16,820 nt of DNA from CAJWLW01 sp963580095 (GCA_963580095.1 CAUZJQ010000071.1:1-16820), one strand, 5' to 3'. Shown: positions 8,753 to 15,438, counted from the first letter of the stretch. Program-made: numbers and translations. Notes: generated from the sequence alone by a model not told the origin.

Positions 8753-9012
8753 GCGTACACCGTCACTCAAAAAAGTGATTGACTTGAGCATACCCACGAA
8801 CAGATCTTCATCGATGCTGGGACCATAGACCGTGCTGCGGAAGGCGCCAGATCGCTGGCAGGTTGGCGGGGGACTATTTCCCAATACTGTGTGTGAGGCA
8901 GTCAGGACTTTGAGCCTCAGTTGCGTCCCGATTTGGGACATCGCTCTCAGCACCCCGTGCAGCCACAAAGCATTTCGGGCGGCATGGTCGATCGCCGGTG
9001 GTTGGCAGCGAC
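8753..9012. other. Non-coding interval with several small hairpins
   Basis: No convincing gene lies between murJ and the terminator, although short frames are open on both strands. Small inverted repeats are visible. TCACT/AGTGA around an A-rich loop lies at 8763-8778. TGAGGC/GCCTCA lies at 8894-8919 (14-nt loop), and GTCCC/GGGAC at 8925-8939 (5-nt loop). A wobble-containing GGGGA/TTCCC hairpin lies near 8868-8882. They could belong to 3' untranslated RNA of either convergent transcript or to an unrecognised small RNA. I do not recognise tmRNA, SRP RNA, RNase P RNA or 6S RNA. Confidence 0.35.
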
Positions 9013-9042
9013 AAAAAAGCCTGCGAACTGCGCAGGCTTTTT
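9013..9042. terminator. Bidirectional intrinsic terminator between murJ and rpmB
   Basis: A perfect stem GCCTGCG (9019-9025) / CGCAGGC (9031-9037) encloses a 5-nt loop. It is flanked by six A (9013-9018) on the left and five T (9038-9042) on the right. The run works as a U-tract in either direction, so it can end both the murJ transcript (plus) and the rpmB transcript (minus), whose stop codon is about 30 bp away. Confidence 0.85.
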
Positions 9043-9073
9043 CAGGATCAGGATATTATCTGGACTCGGGTCG

Positions 9074-9367
9074 TCAGAGACCCGGGACCTTGACAGTCAA
9101 CGTACCTTTGGCCTTGGCCGACTTGAGCATCTTGTAGGAGCCGTTCTTCTGGATCGACCGCAGCATCTTGTTTGTAATCTTTAGGGTCACCCACCGGTCC
9201 AGTTCCGGCACGTAGATCCGGCGCTTCTGCAGGTTCGGCAGGAACACGCGCTTGTTATTCTTTACAACGTGCGTACCAATGCCGCCCTTCTTCTTCGCCA
9301 TACCCTTCCGGACGATGGAACCACCAACTGTCCGGCGGGCACCGCTGACATCGCATACTCGACTCAT
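9074..9367 (-). CDS. rpmB: 50S ribosomal protein L28
   Basis: This 97-residue protein of the large ribosomal subunit begins with the L28 signature SRVCDVSG and carries FLPNLQKRRIYVPELDRWV, the conserved core. Between them lies a basic, Gly/Lys-rich insertion (about residues 11-38, including KGMAKKKGGIG). This makes it longer than the roughly 78-residue E. coli protein and resembles the long forms I associate with PVC bacteria. Only one cysteine of the zinc-ribbon positions (Cys5) is present, so it is a zinc-free type. ATG 9367 has a perfect GGAGG 9 nt upstream. The gene is probably monocistronic, between its own promoter and the bidirectional terminator. Confidence 0.95.
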   Translation of the reverse strand: MSRVCDVSGARRTVGGSIVRKGMAKKKGGIGTHVVKNNKRVFLPNLQKRRIYVPELDRWVTLKITNKMLRSIQKNGSYKMLKSAKAKGTLTVKVPGL

Positions 9368-9417
9368 GATTGTATCCTCCAGGGGCAGAAAACAGCGAAA
9401 GTTGGTTTGGGGAATGG

Positions 9418-9447
9418 GTAATATCGTCGCGCTCGGTCGAATGTCAA
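9418..9447 (-). promoter_or_regulatory. Sigma70-type promoter of rpmB
   Basis: On the minus strand a consensus TTGACA (9447-9442) is followed after 18 nt by TATTAC (9423-9418). The predicted start near 9411 leaves a leader of about 43 nt to the rpmB ATG with its GGAGG site. The strong -35 box fits a highly expressed ribosomal-protein gene. It also shows that rpmB need not depend on the upstream nnr transcript. Confidence 0.7.
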
Positions 9448-9491
9448 CCGATTACTGTCGAGCAAATACCCGCGATCTGCCAATGCCACGA

Positions 9492-11027
9492 CTACGCCAG
9501 CGGCGACAACTGCTGCAGAGCCTGGGCGATCAATTGCGGCTGATCATCGGCAGTCGTGCCGCGCATGCCGTTGGGTGACAACTCAGCGGCAAGGCCGTGA
9601 ACGAAGACCGCCAGACGCACCGCTGCGACGGGATTGTCGGACTGACAGAGAACGGCGGCGATGACACCGCAAAGTACGTCCCCGGAACCGCCGGTGGCCA
9701 AAGCAGGTGTGCCGCTGGTGTTGGTGAACATCCGGCCATCCGGCGCCGCCACAATTGTGTGGTGCCCTTTGAGCACGACAATGGCGTTGAGCTCTTTGGC
9801 CACGGTCGATGCCTGGGACTCGCAATCCGCGGTGCCAAGCCCGGCGAATCCGCAGGACGCGATCAGGCGGGCCATCTCGCCAGGATGCGGCGTCAGCACG
9901 GTCACGGCCCGAGCCTTGAGACGATCGCCGCAATCGCCGCAGACACGTAAGGCATCGGCATCGAGCACGACTGGCTTGTCGGTCCCGAGCAGATCGCGCA
10001 CCAGACCGAGCGCCGCGTCGCTGCCACCGAGACCGGGGCCGACAGCGATAACGCTCTTGTCCGCGGTGAGATCTGCAAACTCCGCGGCGTCTACCGGTCC
10101 GTGTGTGCCGCGGCCATCGTCGTCGATCAGCTTGCGGATCAGCGCGTTGTCCTGTGGCGCCAGCACCGGCCCAATCGAACGGGGGCAGGCGACGGTCACC
10201 AGGCCGCCACCGGCGCGCAATGCACCGGCTCCGGCCAGCATCGGTGCCCCGGGGTAGTCGGCACTGCCGCCGACAATGAGAATGCGGCCCATGTCGCCCT
10301 TGTGTGTCGCGCTCGGCAGTCGGTGTATCAGCCGGCGAACGTCTGCGGCCAACGTCGCTTCAGCAGCGCTGTCGATGTCGTCGACGAACGTCGCGGGAAT
10401 ACCGATATCGACGCAGCGCAGGCAGCCGCACAGATGCGCGCCGGCGCCACGTAGGAGGCCGATTTTCGGCAAAGCCATCGTGATTGTCAGGTCAGCACGC
10501 ACAGCAACGGCCGCGACGGCGCCAGTGTCGGCATCGACGCCCGACGGGATGTCCATAGCAACCACCGGCAGGTGCGAATCGTTGATCTGGCCGATGATCG
10601 TGGCATACGGTTCGCGCACGGGCCCACTTATACCCGTGCCCAGGAGGCAGTCGAGCACAACCGTTCCGGGCAGCAGGGCGTCGTCAGGCAAGCGGTCGCA
10701 GACGTTGATCGGCAGCGGCAGGCGCTCGGCATTGAACTTCGCATCACCCTGCAGTTCGTCCAGCTCGCAGGTGGCGTAGACGATCGCTTCATAACCGGTG
10801 CGCTCGGCGAGCAACCGAGCAACGACGTAACCGTCGCCACCGTTGTTGCCCTTGCCATTGATCACGACGACGCGGTGCCGATGCACATAGGGCAAGGGCT
10901 CGATGAACTCGAGCAGCGCTTCGAAGGCTCCGATCCCCGCGCGCTCCATGAGCAATTCGCCCGATACCCCCCCGTTGATGGTCCGCCGGTCCAATGCCTG
11001 CATCTGTTTGCCGGTAACGATTTTCAT
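9492..11027 (-). CDS. nnr: Bifunctional NAD(P)H-hydrate epimerase / ADP-dependent NAD(P)HX dehydratase
   Basis: This 511-residue two-domain repair enzyme restores damaged NADH/NADPH hydrates. The N-terminal epimerase domain (YjeF_N, about residues 1-215) interconverts R and S hydrates. It shows GKGNNGGDG (58-66), LDCLLGTGISGP and AMDIPSGVDADTG. The C-terminal ribokinase-like domain (about 230-505) dehydrates S-NAD(P)HX using ADP. It shows LIVGGSADYPGAP, AVGPGLGGSD, VVLDADAL, LTPHPGEMARL and, near residue 445, TGGSGDVLCG with the catalytic Asp. ATG 11027 has GGAGAA about 7 nt upstream. The length equals that of the usual fusion, so both activities should be intact. It lies upstream of rpmB on the same strand with a 124 bp gap, but rpmB has its own promoter. 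The divergent gap to the next gene is about 150 bp. Confidence 0.95.
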   Translation of the reverse strand: MKIVTGKQMQALDRRTINGGVSGELLMERAGIGAFEALLEFIEPLPYVHRHRVVVINGKGNNGGDGYVVARLLAERTGYEAIVYATCELDELQGDAKFNAERLPLPINVCDRLPDDALLPGTVVLDCLLGTGISGPVREPYATIIGQINDSHLPVVAMDIPSGVDADTGAVAAVAVRADLTITMALPKIGLLRGAGAHLCGCLRCVDIGIPATFVDDIDSAAEATLAADVRRLIHRLPSATHKGDMGRILIVGGSADYPGAPMLAGAGALRAGGGLVTVACPRSIGPVLAPQDNALIRKLIDDDGRGTHGPVDAAEFADLTADKSVIAVGPGLGGSDAALGLVRDLLGTDKPVVLDADALRVCGDCGDRLKARAVTVLTPHPGEMARLIASCGFAGLGTADCESQASTVAKELNAIVVLKGHHTIVAAPDGRMFTNTSGTPALATGGSGDVLCGVIAAVLCQSDNPVAAVRLAVFVHGLAAELSPNGMRGTTADDQPQLIAQALQQLSPLA

Positions 11028-11179
11028 TGCGTTCTCCGCATTCTGGCACTTTCACGGCTCGCTCGGAGAGCGTCGCGTTACATCTACGGTAGCGACCTGC
11101 ATCCTTGATTTCCACCGGGATTTAATCTAACTTTGAAGTACACCCAGCAGATTGACTCCACTCCAATCCGGCATCGTCT

Positions 11180-12190
11180 ATGCCTCTGAACCTCAGCGAC
11201 ATCGTGGACCACGGCGAACTGTTCTCGTGTCGAAATTCTGTCCAAGGCTGGCTCGGGCTGCGTAACGGCAAGGATTGCATCCGCTTCGACCTGACCGGCA
11301 ACTGCGAACCTGACCTGGAGGGGCGGAACATTCGCTTTGAGTCGCGTCACCCGCGCCAGCTGGAAAAAGCGTCGCCGGACCTGACGGAACTGGCTTGGCA
11401 TCAGATCGGTCCGGCCGGTAAAATCACGGCAGCATTGCAGATAAAAGCGCGCCACGAAAACGCGTGGAAACCGTCCCTGTACCTGGAGTGGTTCAGCCAG
11501 AACGGCCGTGTCATCGTCGAGTTGATCGATCCGCTGATTCAGGACATCGACATGGACTCGCCCCAGGAAGCGACGGTAGTCGAGGACATCGGCGATGACT
11601 TCGATCTACCGTTTGGTGATGAACTGCCGGACGATATGGAATTCCAGGAGGAGACCAGTGAGTTCAAGCTGATGCCGGACGATATGGAATTCCAGGAGGA
11701 GACCAGTGAGTTCAAGCTGATGCCGGACGGGCTGCAGCAGCATCTCGATGCCAAGTCTGCCAGCTTAGATCGAATCGCTGCCGACGACGACCGCGATTCG
11801 ATTCGCGAATTAGAATTGATGGACTACCTGATCAAGTTCGAAAACGCCGAAACCATGGATTCGGTGGTCGGCTCCCTCGACTTCCTGCCCGATCCGGACA
11901 CGCTCAATGAGAATCAGGCGCAGGTGGCGCTGCGCACGTTGTTGACCAAGCTGGCGCTTCACGGTATCGCTTTCGACATGTGCGCACACTTCACGGCACT
12001 CGATGCCTACCGCCTGCTGATGACGGAGATTCTCAAAGAAGAGCGGTTCTACCTGCAACTCCAACGAACGCGGTGGGTGCAGCATTTATCATCGTTCGAC
12101 TATTGTCCTGCCTGCAACGAGGAGTTTGAATGCGGGTACGGGGAAACCAACCGAAAAATCAAATCGGAAAACGAAGACTCTGAGGAATAG
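11180..12190 (+). CDS. Acidic protein of unknown function with a duplicated 16-residue segment and a CxxC tail
   Basis: I do not recognise this 336-residue protein as a named family. Three parts are visible. Residues 1-115 are mixed alpha/beta with aromatic strands (GWLGLRNGKDCIRFDL, RNIRFESRH, SLYLEWFSQNGRVIVELI). Residues about 120-185 are very acidic and contain an exact tandem repeat of a 16-residue unit (PDDMEFQEETSEFKLM). Residues about 200-336 are mostly helical and end in CPACNEEFEC (Cys309, Cys312, Cys318), which looks like part of a small metal site, then an acidic tail. There is no signal peptide or membrane helix, so it is probably cytoplasmic. ATG 11180 has no clear ribosome site, and the upstream region gives no better start. 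The ACP gene follows after 11 bp, so the two are likely co-transcribed. Confidence 0.72.
   Translation: MPLNLSDIVDHGELFSCRNSVQGWLGLRNGKDCIRFDLTGNCEPDLEGRNIRFESRHPRQLEKASPDLTELAWHQIGPAGKITAALQIKARHENAWKPSLYLEWFSQNGRVIVELIDPLIQDIDMDSPQEATVVEDIGDDFDLPFGDELPDDMEFQEETSEFKLMPDDMEFQEETSEFKLMPDGLQQHLDAKSASLDRIAADDDRDSIRELELMDYLIKFENAETMDSVVGSLDFLPDPDTLNENQAQVALRTLLTKLALHGIAFDMCAHFTALDAYRLLMTEILKEERFYLQLQRTRWVQHLSSFDYCPACNEEFECGYGETNRKIKSENEDSEE
11625..11729 (+). repeat. Perfect 48-bp in-frame tandem duplication inside a coding sequence
   Basis: Bases 11625-11672 are repeated without a mismatch at 11673-11720, and a third copy begins (9 bases, TGCCGGACG) before diverging at 11730. The period of 48 keeps frame and doubles a 16-residue acidic segment. 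The identity at silent positions means the duplication is recent or kept homogeneous. Confidence 0.95.
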
Positions 12191-12201
12191 CAGGACACGA
12201 A

Positions 12202-12441
12202 ATGGAACAAGAGCTTATCACCCTGATGATCGATAGTCTGTTTCTGGATCTCCAACCCGCGGAGATCTCGCCAGCAGCGCCGCTGTCCGATTACGAAGTG
12301 GATTCATTCCGCATTCTCGAATTGATCGTCGCCATCGAAGCGCAGTTCAGCGTCAAGTTCGACCAGGCAGATATCAACGCCGATACGCTCAAGTCCATCG
12401 ACAGCCTCTGTGCCTGCATCCGGGCGAAGCAAGCTGGCTGA
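12202..12441 (+). CDS. Stand-alone acyl carrier protein
   Basis: This 79-residue four-helix carrier protein carries acyl chains or other thioesters on a 4'-phosphopantetheine arm. The attachment site is Ser35 in YEVDSFRILELIVAIE, so the motif is DSF rather than the DSL of fatty-acid AcpP. That variant is more common among carrier proteins of specialised pathways. The rest (an amphipathic helix 1, then helix 3 and an LKSIDSLCACI helix 4) fits the fold. AGGA lies 6 nt before ATG 12202. It follows the acidic unknown gene by 11 bp on the same strand. No ketosynthase, ligase, fabD/fabG or rnc gene is nearby, so it is probably not the housekeeping acpP. A desaturase 0.5 kb downstream is a possible but unproven partner. 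Confidence 0.88.
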   Translation: MEQELITLMIDSLFLDLQPAEISPAAPLSDYEVDSFRILELIVAIEAQFSVKFDQADINADTLKSIDSLCACIRAKQAG

Positions 12442-12450
12442 TCGGCTTTG

Positions 12451-12774
12451 TCAGAGGCCTCCTTCCCGGTACAAGCGCTGCGTGCGTGCCTTCGCAAGTT
12501 GCCGGTCGATGATCAGGTCCGCCAACGCCGCGGGCACCGCCGGTGGCGGTAAAGCGCGCATGATCTCCTCCACCTTGGCCTCCGCAATATCGAGCCGGTA
12601 AAACATCGGCATCAGCCGCGACGACCCCTTGTCGAGCATCACGGTGAGCACACCCGCGAGGTAATCCTGCAATTGCTCCCGCGCATCGAACTGCAGCGCT
12701 GCAGGCTGCAGCTTGAGTTGCTCGCCGAGCATCAACGCAACATCGGCCAGGTCATCGTGACTGTGGTCGTTCAT
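12451..12774 (-). CDS. Small helical protein of unknown function
   Basis: This 107-residue soluble protein is all-helical by composition. It is Leu/Ala-rich, with no signal peptide or membrane segment. The middle YRLDIAEAKVEEIMRAL and the end LADLIIDRQLAKARTQRLYR look conserved in style. I believe they resemble short hypothetical proteins found across several phyla, in which a YRxDVxExxV stretch is followed by an IIxRQLxKxxxR helix, but I cannot name the family. The ATG at 12774 has only a weak AGG upstream. The gene converges on the ACP gene with a 9 bp gap, leaving no room for a terminator. Codon use (many GCC, CTG, GCG) matches the housekeeping genes of the window and supports real coding. 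Confidence 0.7.
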   Translation of the reverse strand: MNDHSHDDLADVALMLGEQLKLQPAALQFDAREQLQDYLAGVLTVMLDKGSSRLMPMFYRLDIAEAKVEEIMRALPPPAVPAALADLIIDRQLAKARTQRLYREGGL

Positions 12775-12957
12775 TCGGATAACCTACACTCATGGTCACC
12801 CCGTGGAAGGGGCGGGTGCGACCGTTAATGCAGCGGTCCAACACCAGTTTACATTCTACAGCCGCGTTGTTACTTTTAGGAGATGATAGTTGAGGTTAGC
12901 TTGTAGATCTCGCCCATTTTCTTGTTTACTTCAGAAAACGGTACTTATCTCTGCCCC

Positions 12958-13758
12958 ATGAAGATACTTCGCTACCAGGCTGATCGTTGGCCCGTTGTTA
13001 TTCTCCTATTTGCCTTTGGCCTAGATTTGGTCGTGTTTTTTCTCGCACCCACCTGGGAATATGCGGCCGCATGGACGGTCCTTGGAATTTTTCACAAAAC
13101 CTGCATTTGTTCGTTTAATCACCACCATCAACATCTGCCGACGTTTCACTCGAACGTGCTAAATCGTCTGTTGGAAATCCCGTACGGTTTTCTTACGGGG
13201 ATTACCAGTCAGGCTTGGTTTCTGCATCATGTGATTGGTCATCACCAACACTACTTGGATCAGGCCCTGGACGAATCTCGCTGGAAGCGAGATGACGGCA
13301 CGCCCATGAGGGAACTAGAGTATGCTACGGTTGTTGCCGCCACGGGTTATCCCCGCGCATTCATGGCCGGGAAGCGTCATCCAAAGCATCGCATGAACTT
13401 CGTCCTGATGCTGCTTCTCCAGTTGACTATCCTCGGAAATTTCTTTTGGTACAACTGGCAAAACGCGTTGTTTGTCTTTTTGTTGCCTATGGCGATTTCG
13501 CTGTTTATCACGGCCTGGCACACGTACTACCATCATCACGGCCTTGATGCGGAGAATGATCACGAAGCATCATGGAACATCACCCACAAATGGTACAATA
13601 TTTTTACCGGCAACCTTGGCTATCATACGGCCCACCATCTCCGCGGCGGTCTGCATTGGTCGAAACTTCCCGAATTCCATGAGACGATTGTAGAGAAGAT
13701 TCCCGATAGATTGTATAGGGAACCGTGCATCCCCTTTAAGTGGATGCCGTCAAGGTGA
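12958..13758 (+). CDS. Fatty acid desaturase family membrane protein
   Basis: This 266-residue integral membrane di-iron protein is of the FA_desaturase type (PF00487). The histidine clusters are NHHHQH (residues 54-59), HHVIGHHQHY (90-99), YHHHG (191-195) and GYHTAHH (221-227), the last being the canonical HxxHH box. Helices lie at about 13-31, 36-52, 148-165 and 169-190. Such enzymes use O2 and an electron donor to introduce double bonds, or in relatives to hydroxylate, on acyl chains or carotenoids. The substrate cannot be read here. ATG 12958 is preferred to TTG 12922 because the extra 12 residues are polar and lack a ribosome site, but ATG 12958 also lacks a clear one. Base composition is visibly lower in GC than its neighbours (24 of 60 bases at 13081-13140, against 36 of 60 at 7861-7920 in murJ), suggesting acquisition by transfer. 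Confidence 0.85.
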   Translation: MKILRYQADRWPVVILLFAFGLDLVVFFLAPTWEYAAAWTVLGIFHKTCICSFNHHHQHLPTFHSNVLNRLLEIPYGFLTGITSQAWFLHHVIGHHQHYLDQALDESRWKRDDGTPMRELEYATVVAATGYPRAFMAGKRHPKHRMNFVLMLLLQLTILGNFFWYNWQNALFVFLLPMAISLFITAWHTYYHHHGLDAENDHEASWNITHKWYNIFTGNLGYHTAHHLRGGLHWSKLPEFHETIVEKIPDRLYREPCIPFKWMPSR

Positions 13759-13760
13759 AT

Positions 13761-14190
13761 CTGAATGCGTTTTGGCTTGCGACGCCAAAGCCGTTGTTGA
13801 CATTGGACCGATGGCGGGTGTTACGGATACTGCATTTCGCCAGATGATCTGAAAATATGGGCGGGCGCACGCGGTTGTTCACGGAGTTTATGACCTGTGA
13901 CGGTTTGTGATAGTCGGGCCGAAGTCGGTTGTTGGTTGGCCTCAAGCACCACGCATCTGAGCGTCCTGTCGTGGCGCAGGGATTTGGGCGTAGTCCGGAA
14001 ACTGTTTCCGGACTGCTGAACTCGTTTGCGAGTTGGACCTTGACGGAATCAGACATCAATACGGGGTGTCCGGATCGAAATGTTGTGAGGCAGGGAGCCG
14101 GAGCGGCGTTGATACACAATCCAGCGCTGACGACCGAGATCATTAAGGCCTGTCACGAGGGCCTTGGTCCGGATCTTCCCGTGTCCGTTG
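13761..14190 (+). pseudogene. dus: Decayed tRNA-dihydrouridine synthase (N-terminal remnant)
   Basis: Fragments of a Dus flavoprotein follow one another in the right order but in shifting frames. NAFWLATPKPLLTL (from 13764) lines up with the family start. One base is then missing near 13806. PMAGVTDTAFRQMI follows, then a TGA stop at 13850 and KYG. One extra base lies at about 13862-13877. FTEFMTCDGL follows, then TGA 13908 and TAG 13911. SGRSRLLVGLKHHASERPVVAQGFG comes next in pieces, then SDINTGCPDRNVVRQGAGAALI with the active-site Cys region, and DLPVSV ends near 14189. The expected KTRIG segment and the whole C-terminal half are absent. Intact relatives reduce uridines to dihydrouridine in tRNA D-loops. 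This copy cannot make an active enzyme. It begins 2 bp after the desaturase stop. The frame open from 13929 to 14270 is its largest surviving piece and not an independent gene. Confidence 0.85.
13992..14034. repeat. Two adjacent perfect hairpins inside the dus remnant
   Basis: AGTCCGGAAA (13992-14001) and TTTCCGGACT (14005-14014) form a 10-bp perfect stem with a 3-nt loop. Four bases later AACTCG (14019-14024) and CGAGTT (14029-14034) form a 6-bp stem with a 4-nt loop. Neither is followed by a T-run, so they are not typical intrinsic terminators. They lie where the protein alignment with Dus is weakest. Confidence 0.75.
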
Positions 14191-14256
14191 TATTCCAATG
14201 TTCCCATCAACGGCCGGGGACGATCGTTCCTCGGCAAGATACCGCGATAGGCACGG
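14191..14256 (+). other. Leader region of the RNA methyltransferase gene
   Basis: These 66 bases follow the point where Dus similarity ends. They contain a hairpin CCGGGGA (14214-14220) / TTCCTCGG (14227-14234), with one G-T pair and the inner CGATCG in the loop, 22 bases before the ATG. The ribosome site is weak (AGG). I see no clear promoter, so the transcription start may lie inside the remnant. Confidence 0.3.
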
Positions 14257-15429
14257 ATGGACGTGAATAAACAACTGATCACCGTCAAGATCGAGGACAT
14301 CGCCTTCGGCGGCGACGGTGTGGGCCGGCTTGCCGACGGCCGGATCGTCTTCGTGCCGTACACAGCTGTCGGCGATGTCGTACGCGTACGCGTGGTACGG
14401 GAACAACGCCGACACGCTCGCGGCAAAGTCGAAGAACTGCTGACGCCCGGCCCTGCACGCGTCGAACCACCATGTGCCTACTACGGCACCTGTGACGGTT
14501 GCCGCTATCAGCATATCGATGCCGCCTCAGCGCTATCTCACAAGACCCAGCAATTGAAGGAAATCCTCCAGCGGATCGGCGGCATCGCGAACCTCCCCGA
14601 TGTCGATCCGGTCGTTGCCAGCCCGCAACCCTACGCCTACCGCAACAAATTGAAGCTGCGCCGCAGCGGCAAGGGTTACGGCTACCTCGCTGCCGACAAC
14701 CGGACAGTCGTCCCGATCGAACGGTGCGAAATTGCAGACTCCGCAATCAATGAGGCACTGGCAGCGACACAGCCCACGCTACGGGACGAGACCGTGACCT
14801 TCCGTGTCGATGCCACCGGCAGTGTCCATCATTACGGCGACACGGGCACGGACGCACTGTGGCTGACAGAACTGCTGGGCAATGGTAACATGATGGTGCC
14901 GCTCACAGGATTCTGTCAGGTCAACCCGGCGGTCGGCAGCCAGCTCGTGGACTGGGTGCGCCAGCAGTTTGCAGCGACACCAACGACGCACCTGATCGAT
15001 CTGTATGCCGGCGTCGGTGTCTTTGCGATCGTTCTGGCGGCTGTCGCGGAGACGGTCTGTGCCGTGGAATCGCAGGCGGCGGCTGTGGCAGCGGCAAAGG
15101 CCAATGCTACGGCCCGCGGTCTGCAGAACATCACTTTCGTCGAGCGACGCGTCGATCAGAATATTGCGGAGGTTTTCGAAGGCTACGATGCGGCCGCAAC
15201 AACGATCGTCCTGGATCCGCCGAGGCAGGGATGCGGACGCGGCGTCATTGAAAAGATTACTCAGTTCGCACCGCACCGGCTGATTTACGTCTCTTGCAAT
15301 GCGGCTACGCTTGCCCGTGACGTCCATGCGCTGGCTACGACAATGGCGCTGGAACGTCTGGCGCTTTTCGACATGTTTCCGCAGACGGCGCACTTCGAGT
15401 CGGTGGCAATATTCCGAGCACTTCCGTGA
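14257..15429 (+). CDS. TrmA/RlmD-family RNA (uracil-5-)-methyltransferase
   Basis: This 390-residue SAM-dependent enzyme methylates C5 of a uridine in tRNA or 23S rRNA. Domains in order: a TRAM RNA-binding domain (about residues 1-62), then an iron-sulfur cluster set with cysteines near 73, 79, 82 (CAYYGTCDGC) and about 157 (ERCEIA). A linking domain follows, then a Rossmann methyltransferase core: QVNP near 221, LIDLYAGVGVFAIVLA for SAM binding near 247-261, VLDPPRQG near 318, and SCNAATLARD with the catalytic Cys near 346. HFESV near the end supplies the general-base Glu. The SCNAAT form replaces the commoner SCNPAT, but the nucleophile is kept. The cluster cysteines favour the RlmD/RumA-like branch over TrmA, but the target base cannot be fixed. 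The gene starts at ATG 14257, directly after the dus remnant. It is convergent with the LolA-like gene (9 bp gap). Confidence 0.9.
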   Translation: MDVNKQLITVKIEDIAFGGDGVGRLADGRIVFVPYTAVGDVVRVRVVREQRRHARGKVEELLTPGPARVEPPCAYYGTCDGCRYQHIDAASALSHKTQQLKEILQRIGGIANLPDVDPVVASPQPYAYRNKLKLRRSGKGYGYLAADNRTVVPIERCEIADSAINEALAATQPTLRDETVTFRVDATGSVHHYGDTGTDALWLTELLGNGNMMVPLTGFCQVNPAVGSQLVDWVRQQFAATPTTHLIDLYAGVGVFAIVLAAVAETVCAVESQAAAVAAAKANATARGLQNITFVERRVDQNIAEVFEGYDAAATTIVLDPPRQGCGRGVIEKITQFAPHRLIYVSCNAATLARDVHALATTMALERLALFDMFPQTAHFESVAIFRALP

Positions 15430-15438
15430 CAGACAGCA

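Noticed and set aside
8832..9184. Plus-strand open frames (101 and 87 codons) across the intergenic region and rpmB
   Set aside because: They run through the terminator and antisense to rpmB, have no ribosome site and no protein-like composition.
11105..11133. TTGATT / TAACTT, 17 nt apart, as promoter of the acidic-protein gene
   Set aside because: The -10 matches consensus at only three positions and no other signal supports it; too weak to list.
12884..12907. Seven-codon frame with adjacent AGGAG upstream of the desaturase, as a leader peptide
   Set aside because: The AGGAG touches the ATG with no spacer, and there is no attenuator-like hairpin and T-run after it.
13736..14143. Minus-strand open frame of 135 codons
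   Set aside because: It is antisense to the desaturase end and the dus remnant; the plus strand carries recognisable protein motifs and this frame carries none.
13929..14270. Plus-strand open frame of 113 codons as an independent gene
   Set aside because: Its first 87 or so codons align to the middle of Dus without a start or the N-terminal barrel strand; it is the largest in-frame piece of the decayed gene, and the last 25 codons have no similarity.
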